A stretch of 64,000 nucleotides of DNA. Source: Zancudomyces culisetae. Its lineage: Eukaryota > Kickxellomycota > Harpellomycetes > Harpellales > Legeriomycetaceae. Each line of letters begins with the position of its first letter. Position 1 is the first letter of the stretch. Both the position numbers and the translations under genes were made by a program. Below, piece by piece: positions 33,393-44,200 of the stretch. The stretch is taken from the NCBI GenBank assembly GCA_001969505.1, contig LSSK01000042.1:1-64000 (forward strand). Direction: 5' to 3'. A model generated the notes under the pieces. That model saw only the letters and a list, made by a program, of their open reading frames with translations, made no database searches and had not been told where the DNA came from.

Positions 33393-33584
33393 TCAGCTCA
33401 ATATTTGTGTTGTATTTTTATGCTTCACTGTGTGCAAATAATAGTTTTCCGAAAAAAATGGACACATTAAAGGGTTCTTAATTTTAAAGCTATTGGATCT
33501 AGGTACCAATTTTAGATCTAGGTCAAACCTAAATTTACTAGAAGGAAATTCTCTGTCAAATTTATTGTAATCGGTAGGATGCAT
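33393..33584 (-). CDS. possible first exon of the unresolved gene or small ORF (63 aa)
   Basis: An ATG-started ORF with strongly protein-like hydrophilic composition (MHPTDYNKFDREFPSS, then FRFDLDLKLVPRSN). It lies 340 bp upstream of, and on the same strand as, the spliced segments at 31781-33051. I found no certain donor. No family is recognised. Confidence 0.3.
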   Translation of the reverse strand: MHPTDYNKFDREFPSSKFRFDLDLKLVPRSNSFKIKNPLMCPFFSENYYLHTVKHKNTTQILS

Positions 33585-34136
33585 GTCTCCACACTCAACC
33601 TGGAGACATAGTCTAGTCTCCTGAATAAGTATTCAAATACGCCCACATCCAAGTCGAAAACTAATTAAAAAACATCACCAAAAAAAAAAGTGGATAAAGC
33701 AATATTTGATTCCCGCCTAGTTATTAATTGTGTGTCTGGCTACAGCTTTAATATGTAGTGCGAATTTGATGGTAAATTGTAAGTAATAAGAGTGCACCTA
33801 CTACTCTTAAAAAGGTACATCGTGAAACAATTTCCCTTATAAATACAGTTTTCTGAAAGTGAAATGCAACAGCTTATTTTAAAAATACAAACTATTCCCT
33901 TTTTAAAGACGCTTTACTGAATACTAGTTATTTGTATATATTAATTCCTTAGTTGTAATCCAAACAGTGAAAAAACATAATAAAGTGGTTAGAAGAATAC
34001 AAAATACAACTTTTTCAATAGCAGAACGAGTGTATATATCGTTGTATATAAAAATCAGGCAGTTACAACAACAATAACTAATAAACGGCTCACAGATAAT
34101 ATACTACAATCAACTTGCTACTTATCATTTAGAAAA
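33585..34136. other. spacer with promoter of the secreted protein gene
   Basis: Between divergently placed genes. Apart from the TATA-like element listed separately I see nothing definable. Confidence 0.5.
34045..34053 (+). promoter_or_regulatory. TATA-like element
   Basis: TATATAAAA lies 84 bp upstream of the ATG of the secreted protein at 34137. Position and sequence suit a TATA box, but AT-rich DNA yields such matches by chance. Confidence 0.35.
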
Positions 34137-35886
34137 ATGACGACCTCGTTTAGAATAGCTTTATTCGTTCAATTTATATGTATGGCGGTGCGAACACACG
34201 CTGATACTTGTAGAACAGGAACATCTGTTTGTGTAGGGAAAATTCGCGGACAGCATTCGTACTCCATGTGTACAAATGGGATGCAAGAGGTACTGTTCCA
34301 TTGTCCTGTTAATAACACATGTATTCACATAAACGGCAGAGCCCAGTGTGTTCCTGAGGTCAAATCTACGTACAAGATAGGGGATCTCAGTCCAGGAAAA
34401 AAGATGGAATGCAACGGCTTAAAACAGAACGAGACAGAATGCCCAGGGCCGAATGGTAAAGAATCTTATTATTTGCGTTGTAATACAGGCAAGTTACAAA
34501 AGGTCAATTGCCCAGCAAACTCATACTGTCAAAGTAACGGCTATGGGCGTACTAACTGTACAGTGGGGGTAAATCCCGCAGCTAATAATGCCACACATCC
34601 TGTGTATATAAATAAAAAGATAAGAATGAAAGGTAGATCTCTGAGCTCAGAAGCAGATGACAATGAAAGGGGGCAAAAATACCAAGTTGAATATCAATCA
34701 AAAACCATAACGCCGATTTTATATGAGTCCAGTCAAATAAATGTCGTTCTACCTAACTACTCTTCTATACAAATACAACCTTTACCACAGAGCTCGTCTG
34801 TAAAACCCATCATCACTATTACGTTGCTTCCAACAGTTGCCTATGCAAGTCATCCCCCAATAAGCTACGCACCAACACCACCACCTCCAGCTCCATCTCC
34901 ATCGCCACCACCACCACCACCAGCTCCATCTCCACCACCACCAGCTCCATCTCCACCACCACCAGCTCCATCTCCATTGCCACCACCACCNNNNNNNNNN
35001 NNNNNNNNNNNNNNNNNNNNNNNNNNNNNNNNNNNNNNNNNNNNNNNNNNNNNNNNNNNNNNNNNNNNNNNNNNNNNNNNNNNNNNNNNNNNNNNNNNNN
35101 NNNNNNNNNNNNNNNNNNNNNNNNNNNNNNNNNNNNNNNNNNNNNNNNNNNNNNNNNNNNNNNNNNNNNNNNNNNNNNNNNNNNNNNNNNNNNNNNNNNN
35201 NNNNNNNNNNNNNNNNNNNNNNNNNNNNNNNNNNNNNNNNNNNNNNNNNNNNNNNNNNNNNNNNNNNNNNNNNNNNNNNNNNNNNNNNNNNNNNNNNNNN
35301 NNNNNNNNNNNNNNNNNNNNNNNNNNNNNNNNNNNNNNNNNNNNNNNNNNNNNNNCCCCCATCCCCTCCTCCACCACCGCCAGCTCCGTCACCAAGTTAT
35401 GTGCCATCACCAACACCAGCTCCAGCTAGTCAGGTTACTGTTACTGTGTATCCTTCCACCACTTATTCTGCAGCTAGTTATGTACCACCTTCACCACCAA
35501 AAATTGAGTATTCCCCGTCCCCGACTCCTGAACCAACACCTATAGCAGTGTATAATACATCTCCTCCACAATATACACCTTCTACAATGTCATATGTTCC
35601 ACAACCACAACCACAACCACAACCACAGCCACAGCAGAGTGTTCTGGCGAGTTCAGAGCTGCCTGCAGTCACATTTATTTCTGGTCTTCCCTCTGGACGA
35701 ACAAGCGGCGCTGCTACTGTTTACCAAACCCAACAAAACGTACCACAGTACTCCACACCATCAACAAATCCAGGTAGCATAAGTAGTTCTTCTTCTGGAC
35801 CACAAGCAACACTAATTATATCTGGCTCAATACCACCTGTGCTCTTTATTTCATCAATATCCATCCCTCCTGTTTCAACAATATAA
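34137..35886 (+). CDS. secreted protein: two CBM19-like cysteine modules plus Pro-rich stalk, interrupted by assembly gap
   Basis: A signal peptide (FRIALFVQFICMAV, cut near HADT) precedes two cysteine modules of about 55 residues. Module 1 has C at TCRTGTSVCVG, YSMCTNG, FHCPVNNTC and AQCV. Module 2 repeats the spacing (MECNG, TECPG, YLRCNTG, VNCPANSYC, TNCTV). This pattern resembles CBM19-type chitin-binding modules. A Pro-rich stalk of APSPPPP units follows and runs into 365 Ns at 34991-35355. The same stalk resumes after the gap in a shifted frame, then PQ repeats (CCACAA units at about 35599-35634) and a Ser/Ile/Pro-rich end. It is probably a cell-wall or cuticle-facing protein. N-glycosylation sequons occur in both modules. 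True gap length must be 1 modulo 3 for one continuous frame. Confidence 0.75.
34991..35355. other. assembly gap (365 N)
   Basis: Run of unspecified bases inside the CCACCA-rich proline repeat of the secreted-protein gene. It is most likely a collapsed or unresolved tandem repeat. Confidence 0.99.
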
Positions 35887-36465
35887 TTTAATAATGCTAT
35901 TTTTATTTCATCAGTTGAACCACCCAACCATTAGGCATTTTTCATTAGAAAAACACTTTTATGGGACAAAAAGTGACATGTCAGTGGTCTGGAGTTGTGA
36001 TTATGTACATTTATAACTTTTGTTATTTATCTTTATATTTCTAAAATGATTTTGGATTTTATATCGAATAAACCGACTAACACACTATATTTTCACCTAC
36101 ACTAGATTTGAGGTTTAATTTATATCTCCATGACTTGTAAATTATTGATTCATCGAACGCTGGAAAATTGCAGTGTCATTTCTACAAAAATTTTCTTGCT
36201 GTTGCATTCAATCATATATATTTTGTTAAGGAAAATCTGTATAAAAAGTAAAATTAACATGATTTGCTGGTTTTGTTTCAAATCAACAGGGAAATTGTTT
36301 GTAGGTCCAAAGTTATGGCATTTGTTTACGCGATCACCAGAGCTTGATATTTAATATCATAACTCAAAAGTATACATTTTTTATAGGAATTCAAAAAAGT
36401 ATAAAAGCCAATTTTATGTATTTACACAGGTCACTCTTATCGATTTTAGAAGAAATAACGAAAAA
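35887..36465. other. spacer
   Basis: AT-rich. A 74-codon ORF at 36130-36354 has noise-like composition. A TATAAAAG lies at 36400-36407, 59-66 bp before the next ATG (listed separately). Confidence 0.5.
36400..36407 (+). promoter_or_regulatory. TATA-like element
   Basis: TATAAAAG lies 59 bp upstream of the ATG at 36466. It fits a TATA box in sequence and distance. There is no further evidence. Confidence 0.35.
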
Positions 36466-37011
36466 ATGACTTTGGCCGACGATCTACAGCAAATATTTGA
36501 ACAAATATTCAATTTCTTAATGTGGATTCATTCCGCATTTAATCCAATAGCAAAAAACATAAACGGATATGTATATAGGGAATTTGCAATCTTCAGAGGG
36601 ATCAATGACTATATAGGTTCAAAGATCATGGTGATTTGTATTGAGATCTTGCTGATATACGTAATTATATATGCAATTGGTACTTTACTAAAAAGAATAA
36701 GTTCAATACTGTATTTTTTGCTGAAAGTCACTGTAATTTTAGCTTTCCTGTATTTGTTGCTTGTAGTTATGAATGCAGAAAGTGATAAAAACACTAGGTA
36801 TAATTATTACAAAACTACAGAAACGATGAGAGCATTTAAGAAAAAGGGGCTCAGCTTTGATGACTATCGTAGAAATTACTACTATGATGGACATCACGGT
36901 GGGTACAGCTACAAAGATTTCAGAAGAGACATTTCGCCCTATATTGCCTCGATAAAACCAATGGTTAGGACCCTCAAAACAGCTATTTACGCGTTTATAG
37001 GGCATAGGTAA
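36466..37011 (+). CDS. small two-helix membrane protein (181 aa)
   Basis: An intact ATG-to-stop ORF. An amphipathic N-terminus (about 1-55) precedes two adjacent hydrophobic segments (about 58-75, VICIEILLIYVIIYAIG, and 80-102, ILYFLLKVTVILAFLYLLL) separated by KRISS. Together they form a hairpin. The C-terminal 75 residues are soluble and rich in Tyr, Arg and His (RRNYYYDGHHGGYSY). The layout recalls Apq12-type nuclear-envelope/ER hairpin proteins, but I see no diagnostic motif and leave it unassigned. Confidence 0.65.
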   Translation: MTLADDLQQIFEQIFNFLMWIHSAFNPIAKNINGYVYREFAIFRGINDYIGSKIMVICIEILLIYVIIYAIGTLLKRISSILYFLLKVTVILAFLYLLLVVMNAESDKNTRYNYYKTTETMRAFKKKGLSFDDYRRNYYYDGHHGGYSYKDFRRDISPYIASIKPMVRTLKTAIYAFIGHR

Positions 37012-37948
37012 AGTAGAGGTGAGAAAAAGTGGCAAAAGATTATTTATTTCTGCGCTCAGATCTACAATAACATCAAAGACGTGTTTTTTTTAGGGGTTTC
37101 CTCACTTTCCCTTAAAAAGGAGGAAGAGTGAGAGTGAGAGTGAGAATTGTGATAGAGTCGGTGGAATTTGTATCAAAAATTGGAAAACCTCATTGATGCG
37201 TGGTTTATTACACTACAATAACACCTTTTTATAGCAATATTACCTTTCTTTCCTATTTAATATTTATAGATTAGCTGAATTTGTTTGAGTTTGCTTTTTT
37301 CATCAATAACATAACAAAAATAAAGGTAGTGAAGCAACTTCAAAGAATTTCAAACATGGTGTGTTATGGTGGTATAGCCTTCTGATGGCAGAGTACCAGG
37401 TTTGTTCACTTTTTTTTCCCTCTCAAGAAACTAATGAGCGAGGTGGGGCATATATGCTTTTAAGAGGATTCTTGTTCAAGCCCAATATGCTCAGTTTGCA
37501 GCCATTCCGAAGAGCTGAATAGTGCGTGCAATTTTCAGAATTCGCTTGGCCAGCCTTGTTTTTCTTCCCAATAACCAGGGATATTTTTATGGCAAATTTG
37601 TTTGTTTGTAGCACTGTTTTCTGGTTTTACCAAATAGAACTAATCCAAAATTATGCGGTGGTTTCACTGATAAAGTTCCATACCTCTCCCCAACATGCAA
37701 ATTTCAGGTATTATATTTTTTTTTGTGGAAATTATGAAAACACAAATGAATGTTACCATATTTTTGATACGATTTTTTCCCCCTTTCATATGAATATTTG
37801 CACACTCGCTTAGTTTAAATTATTATTTTTTGGTAAAAAAAAGCTAGGCGCAAACGTTTTTTCCACGTATTAAATAATAATATATCAACATTACCATTTA
37901 TATATACAATCCGAGGAAAAGATTCACCGTGTTAACAACTACACTACA
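37012..37948. other. spacer
   Basis: Contains a short GAGTGA run (about 37125-37144) and opposed ORFs at 37423-37813 with no protein-like signal. The last 100 bp will be the FIS1 leader. Confidence 0.5.
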
Positions 37949-38767
37949 ATGTACAACGAAAAGGACGATTTACCATATGCAATCGATGCAGAAACTGCAT
38001 TGACCCAAGAAGAATTGTTGGTAAGCTCTCAGAAATTAATTTTTATCCAAATCACACAAGATAAAGAAGAAAAAAATGGAGAGTAACTACTATGAAATAA
38101 ATTAAAAGGTTCTGCGGAGGCAATTCGAGAGAGAAGGGCGTAGAGTAACAGTCCAGACAAAATTTAACTATGCCTGGGGTCTTGTAAAGAGCAATAAAAG
38201 CTCAGAGCAGGAGTTGGGTGTTCAATTATTAGAAGGTAAGCCAAATACTCTAGCATCTGTACCATGTCTTGGTCATCCAAATAACAATTGTGAATTCTAT
38301 TGGTCACACACGACCCTGCTTATAATATTTATTTGGGGCTTGTTTGATTATTCCCTAATGTAGCTTTTTTTTACTTTTTACTTTTCCTGTATGTTTTTCT
38401 TGCTATTATAGAAATATTCGAAGAATATCCAGAGCGTCAAAGAGAGTGCCTCTACTATATTTCATTGGGTCACTACAAATTGGGCAACTATAGTGAGGCC
38501 AACAGATACAATGACACTTTAATCAATATTGAACCCGAAAACAAGCAAGCACTTTCGCTCAAAAGACTCATAGAAAAGAAATGTACCAGAGGTAATGTCG
38601 CAGTAGTAATTTAACCTCACTCTTGTTGTTTTGTACCTAGCGGACTTTTTGCTTTAATTTTATTGATTAATATTTGCGTAGATGGAGCTATTGGTATGGC
38701 CATTGCTGGAGGAGCAGTTGCAGCTATTGGTGTAATAGTTGCTTCACTGTTGCATAAAAGGAATTAG
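37949..38767 (+). CDS. FIS1: mitochondrial fission protein Fis1 (154 aa, 4 exons)
   Basis: Exons 37949-38020, 38109-38235, 38412-38591 and 38682-38767 join in phase across introns of 88, 176 and 90 nt. The protein has the Fis1 TPR bundle: [52 protein letters not shown] and the following helix [14 protein letters not shown]. It ends with a tail anchor [23 protein letters not shown] plus the basic KR that targets the outer mitochondrial membrane. Length equals the family norm (about 150 aa). Fis1 is the outer-membrane receptor that recruits the dynamin-like fission machinery to mitochondria and peroxisomes. No exon is longer than 180 nt, so simple ORF scans miss it. Confidence 0.97.
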
Positions 38768-41245
38768 GCACTTTTATATTTTAGTATTTGTATTTGTCTT
38801 TTCTATGCTATTAGATATGCAACAGGGTTTAACTTATTTAGGATTGTTCTCTAAACCCGATTCTTTTTGGGAAGCCGTTTTAAAAAGAGATATAGCTGTT
38901 TTTCTTTTATGCCAATAGAACATGTTCTAGGTAACTACACACCCACAAGTGCATATGCAGTACTTGTATAATTTTTTTGCCTTTATTTGGGCTCATTAAG
39001 GAGTATCGAGTTTACACTTGTATATTGACCTCCTGAGATAACCTGTAAAAGCTTGGCAGTTAGAAATTTTTTATTTTCAGCAAGGAAATGAGGCTTAATT
39101 TTTTTTTTTGAAAAAAGTACATACTCAAAGTTCTATACTCTGTACCAGCCCCATGATAAAAAGGTGATCAAGAAAAATCTGTTATTTTAAGCAAAGGATG
39201 TAAGGATAAGGAGTAAAGAAGGGAGTCTTTAGACCACTATACCAATTAAATCTGATCCTAGTATCATAAAATCTGTGTTTATGAGGTTATACCACTCTGA
39301 GTTAGACCGTTCCAGTTACACCAGGGCAGGAGGGTGATATTTATAAACAAATTTCAGTAGGCACCATAATGTTATGTTTGGTGTTTGTATGATTAAAAAG
39401 ACTATACCGTATTTGAACTATGTATGTACACAGCTAATTGCCAGTAATGGTGTTGAAATAGATAACTCAAATATAGGATACTATTGTGTATCCACACACT
39501 TAGTAAATTAAAATTGCTTGGCAAACATTACAGCCACCAACTCTAGCCAATGTTTTAGATTATACATAAATCCCCTATTTAGATTTATGAGAACAACGTA
39601 TTTTCTGTGCGGGCAAGCTAGCTTTGTTAACTGAGGTGGAAGTAACTATGTATCTCACTTTTGGTCTATACTGTACCTATAGGAGGATCGGATATTCTCA
39701 ATTAAAATTTAATAAACATTTGCATAAATATGGAGTGGAGAGGTTATTATACTCATGATAGGATTGTGAATAATTATATCTTGGTAGTTTATACAATGGC
39801 GTTACTGTGTGGTATTATGAAATGTAGAGTTGGGCTAAGAAAAAGAGGAATAGTGGATAAAACATTGTTAGTTTTTGTTTTTGTTTTTATTTACTACTTT
39901 TAAACAATTATTTTATCATACGATAACAATAAAAAGTATAGCTAAATATGTAAAAATAAGTCCAAAAAGTACTATTAACAAATACTTACACACAAAACTG
40001 CATATCTAAGCTGAAGTAAAGACATAATAGTAATAATAAAAAAGACAGCTTTACTACAACAGGAAATGATTGATCTAGAATTTGTAAGTTATGACTAATA
40101 GCTTTTTATTTTTACTTTTTTTTGAATATTTTCTAGCTAAAGCTGTGAGTTGAGAGTATAAAAGTAAATGAGTTCAGGTATATTTGGAATAAAAGCTAAG
40201 ACAAAAAAACAATAGATAATGCACAAGACCATTTGTAAAATAAATAATGTACAATTCGGGAATATGAGTAAACAGAATAAACCAAACCAGACCAAGTCAC
40301 AAGAATATAAGAGATGATGGGAGAACTTGGAGAGACATGTTAAATTAGCGAATCAAGCATTGGATTTATGCCAATAGTCTAGAAGTGACCGCTTTTGGAC
40401 AGGTGCAGGCGGGACCGGGGTTTCTTGAAAATTTTACATGTTGGTTGCTCTATATAGCAAATGTCCAGATGTTTTGATAAAGACAAAAAGTTTAAGCTTT
40501 AAATATAAAGTAGGGCTATCCCATAATTTACCATTCTTCGATATACTGTACAAGAAAACACTGTCCATCAACTTGATTTAAATGGAGGTGATGGGGGAGG
40601 TCAAATTTTACATTGTTTTTTTTTTATCACTTCAAACCATAGAACTTTGGCTGTAATTTATCATGAGAAATTTAGCAAGAAAAAAAGGTGATGAAAAAGC
40701 AAACAGTGGTGTCCTCGTTTCACAATGAGAACAAATATTCGCTAGCGCCATAATCAAAATAAGTTGGGTTGTTTGATGGGTTAAGCAAAAAATAATTCAG
40801 AAAATTACACATATTATGTAAGTGATAGTATGATGGATCAGCTATTTGCAAGTAATTATTGAATACTTTCAAATCAAATTTAGTGAAACTAAGATTCAAT
40901 TCAAGCCCAATAAATACAATAGTTTGAGATTATATTACAAATCGGCAATAAAATATCCACAATAGTTTTTCAGCAGTTTATTTTTACCAAGCTAAAGCAT
41001 TACTTTTATAGTAACAACCAGGAAATAAAAAAACTTTTTAGAACCAAACTATTTAGTAATGGAAAACAAAGTATGTAAATACATGAATGTTTACAAGTCA
41101 ATAAACCCGAATAGATTCCAAACACAAAGCTGTTTTCTTCTTGCATATAGTCATTTGATATTAAAACGCATTACTATTTAAAATAATAATATTAATAAAG
41201 AAACAAGAAATATAATACTGTAAACTTTAACGTAGAAATCTACCA
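38768..41245. other. 2.5-kb spacer
   Basis: AT-rich with no ORF above noise on either strand and no tRNA or snRNA signature I recognise. There are a few A/T homopolymers (about 39099-39108, 40618-40624). Confidence 0.5.
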
Positions 41246-44200
41246 ATGGAAGAATTGGCAGGAAAATTAAAGCGGTTAGAAAAGGAGTATGTGGACGGGT
41301 TTCTTACCCTCAAAGGGTATGAATTCAAAAAGATTGAACTCCTAAAGGCCTATGAGAATATTGTAACAGGAAAAAATGGCAAAGGTACAGAAAAGGGTGT
41401 CAGTGTTCCAACCAACATCACGGACGAAGAGATAAAATTTATAAGAGACAGAGAAAATAGTATAAGTAATATGATAGAACGAGAAAAGAGTTTGAATAAC
41501 AAGACAACAGCAAACTTTAACACAACTCGAATCCGTCTTGCGGCAGGAGAAAAGCGCGAGAATTTTGGCGTTACAAGCTCCAGCTCTAAAAAAATAGGAA
41601 AAGAGGACGGAATAGACCAGGAACACAAAACTAAAGAGCAAGGTAAGTGTTGGTTGTAGTATATGAGAGATATTTTTTTAAAGCCTGAATGGTTATGATC
41701 GATACATAGACAGATAAAAAGAGTAGAATGAACAATATGTATAATATGGATAATATGGATAAAATATAGTAAGCAACAATATGGAAACAAAAGGCCGCAG
41801 GAAGAATAGCAGGCCTCCTAAAACAAATGTGGGTGGAGAGAGTAATATAGACTATGTGGAGGCGTTTGAGAACACATACGAATCATCAATTGAGGAGCCT
41901 AGAAATAGATTTTTGGCAGAGGACTGGGAAGAGCAGTTTAGAAATGATACAGTAAAGAATGCAGACGTGCTTTTAAACGAGTATTTAGAGGCTTACACAA
42001 ATATATACAGTGAGGGCAGTGAAGATTTAGAGAGCGCCAAGGATAGGAAAGCGAAGGAGAGTAGCAAAAAGAGTTTAGAACGCTCTGTAAATGAAGTAGA
42101 AATAGGAGATGGTGGTGATGAGAATGAGGGTGCAGCTGAAGATGTAGCTGAAAGTGGGAGTGGGAATGGAATGAAGAGTCGGCTTAGACCTCAAAGAATG
42201 AGACAGAATATCAAAAGCGAATACCTGAACACACAATATACAGTTGACGGAGTGGATTCTAAATATCTGTACAATGCATTCCGGGGAGATGTCGATAGAG
42301 TCGATGATGTAGAGTATAGTGATGGTAGTGGTTATTGGTCATCTCTAGACATGAAGAATCAAGATGTAGGGGCAATTTCTATGCAGGAGCTGACGTTAGA
42401 GGCATCAAGAATAGGAACAAACAGAGTTAGCGGCGGGCTTGGTGAGATCGAAAGAAACTATAGTATTGAAATACAACACTTTACAGATGAAATGGGAGAG
42501 TTGCTAGATATAGTGGGTGAAAAGTTTGGCATTGAAGAGAAAGATGACGGGGGTATTAGTGAGGTAGAGTTGAAGATGGAAGTACAGGGGAGGGATAATG
42601 ATGATGGAGATGACGATGGAGATGGAGATGACGATGGCGATGATGCTGAAAAAACAAAGGAAAATGTTCTTGAACCAAACAAGAAGATGAGCAGACTTAA
42701 ACAGGCGATTTATAACGAAGTACTTGCGGATGCAACATCTGTGAAGGGCTTGGAAAATTCGGCAAAGAATGGAATATTAAAGGATATGGAGTGTACGGTA
42801 AGATTGGACCCTGTGCAAGAGGATGATGTCAATGAAGCAACATTTGAAGTTAACAGAGAAAGTTTGGGGTCAAATGAGAGTAAAAAGAGCGTTTTGGAAT
42901 ATAAGGAAGAGAATGTTCTAGTTGGACAAGATGAGTCTAAAACGCATATATTAGACAAGGGTATTGGATCCGTAGTAAAACACGAGGAAATAGAAGAAAT
43001 TCAGGAGATAAAGAAAAAGAAAGAGGAAAAAGAAAAGGAAAAGGAAAAGAAAAAGGAAAAGGAGGATCAGTTCGATTATGAAAGCATTTATAAATATGAT
43101 TTCCAAGACAATGTAGAGAACAATAATTTGCAAGGGCAAAAGAAAGAGAGTGGAAGTAGTATTGATATTTTAAAAGAGTATACCTACGAGCGTATAGAGG
43201 AAACAACACCCGAACAAGATACTCAAACGACACATGTCCAAAAAATGTATAAAGAAGTTTCAGGAGAGATGTATCACATGAACAGCGTCCATACGAATAA
43301 ACAGCAGGGGTCTGGACGACAAAATCCGAAGGAATCAATTGCTGAACTTCGAATGGAAGAGTGGAACCCGTATAAACCGATGCAAGGTGAAGGAGAACAA
43401 ATATCGACACAGAAAGACAGGACAGCAAAACCTAAGGGGTTGGACGAGAGGCACCATGTTGCAGGAAAGGGTGAGGTCTGTCCAGACTCTGATAGTGGAT
43501 TGTATATGAAAGCAAAGGCACTAGGCCGTAATTCTGGATATAGAGAAAAGTCTGGAGAAGAGTTTTATGATGAAAATTATGATGAAAATTATGATGAAAA
43601 TTATATCGAGGAAGATGAGGAGGAACAGAGAGCCAGTGATGATGCTAGTGATGTTGAGATCAATGAGGCAATAGCTATTATGGAAGGAAAGAGTGTGGAG
43701 GGAGCAGGAACGACAAATCTGGACCTAATAAGTCTTTTAGAAAAGCGAGTGCAGAAAACACCAGACCAGAGCAGTTTTAAATATATTGATGGAAAGGGAA
43801 ATGTGGTTACAGATTGGAGTTGGAAGCGGCTGAGACAACAGGTTCTTGGAGTGCAGCGTGAGTTAGGAAGAGGAGAGTTTGGGCTGAGGAGGGGAGACAA
43901 AGTGGCGCTTTTATATCGGAGAACAGAGGTGGCCGAGTTCATTGGAAGTATGTTTGCGTGTTTTTATTCAGGGCTGGTTGCAGTTCCTCTAGTAGCAACG
44001 GATTCGTATGCGGAGATGAGCTTTGTTTTGACCAGTACACAGTGTAAGCTGATTTTAACCACCGATCAAAACGAAAAATCTCTTTTAAGCGATTTGAATA
44101 GGTTTAGAGATACCACACTCTCTCACTGGCCCGATGATATCCGGTTAAAAAGCACGTCGGGGGTACCCCTGAGTGAAATGAAATATGAAAACGACGTACC

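Noticed and set aside
34865-35416. Gly-rich minus-strand ORF across the N gap
   Set aside because: It is the reverse complement of the proline repeat, and most of it is unspecified sequence.
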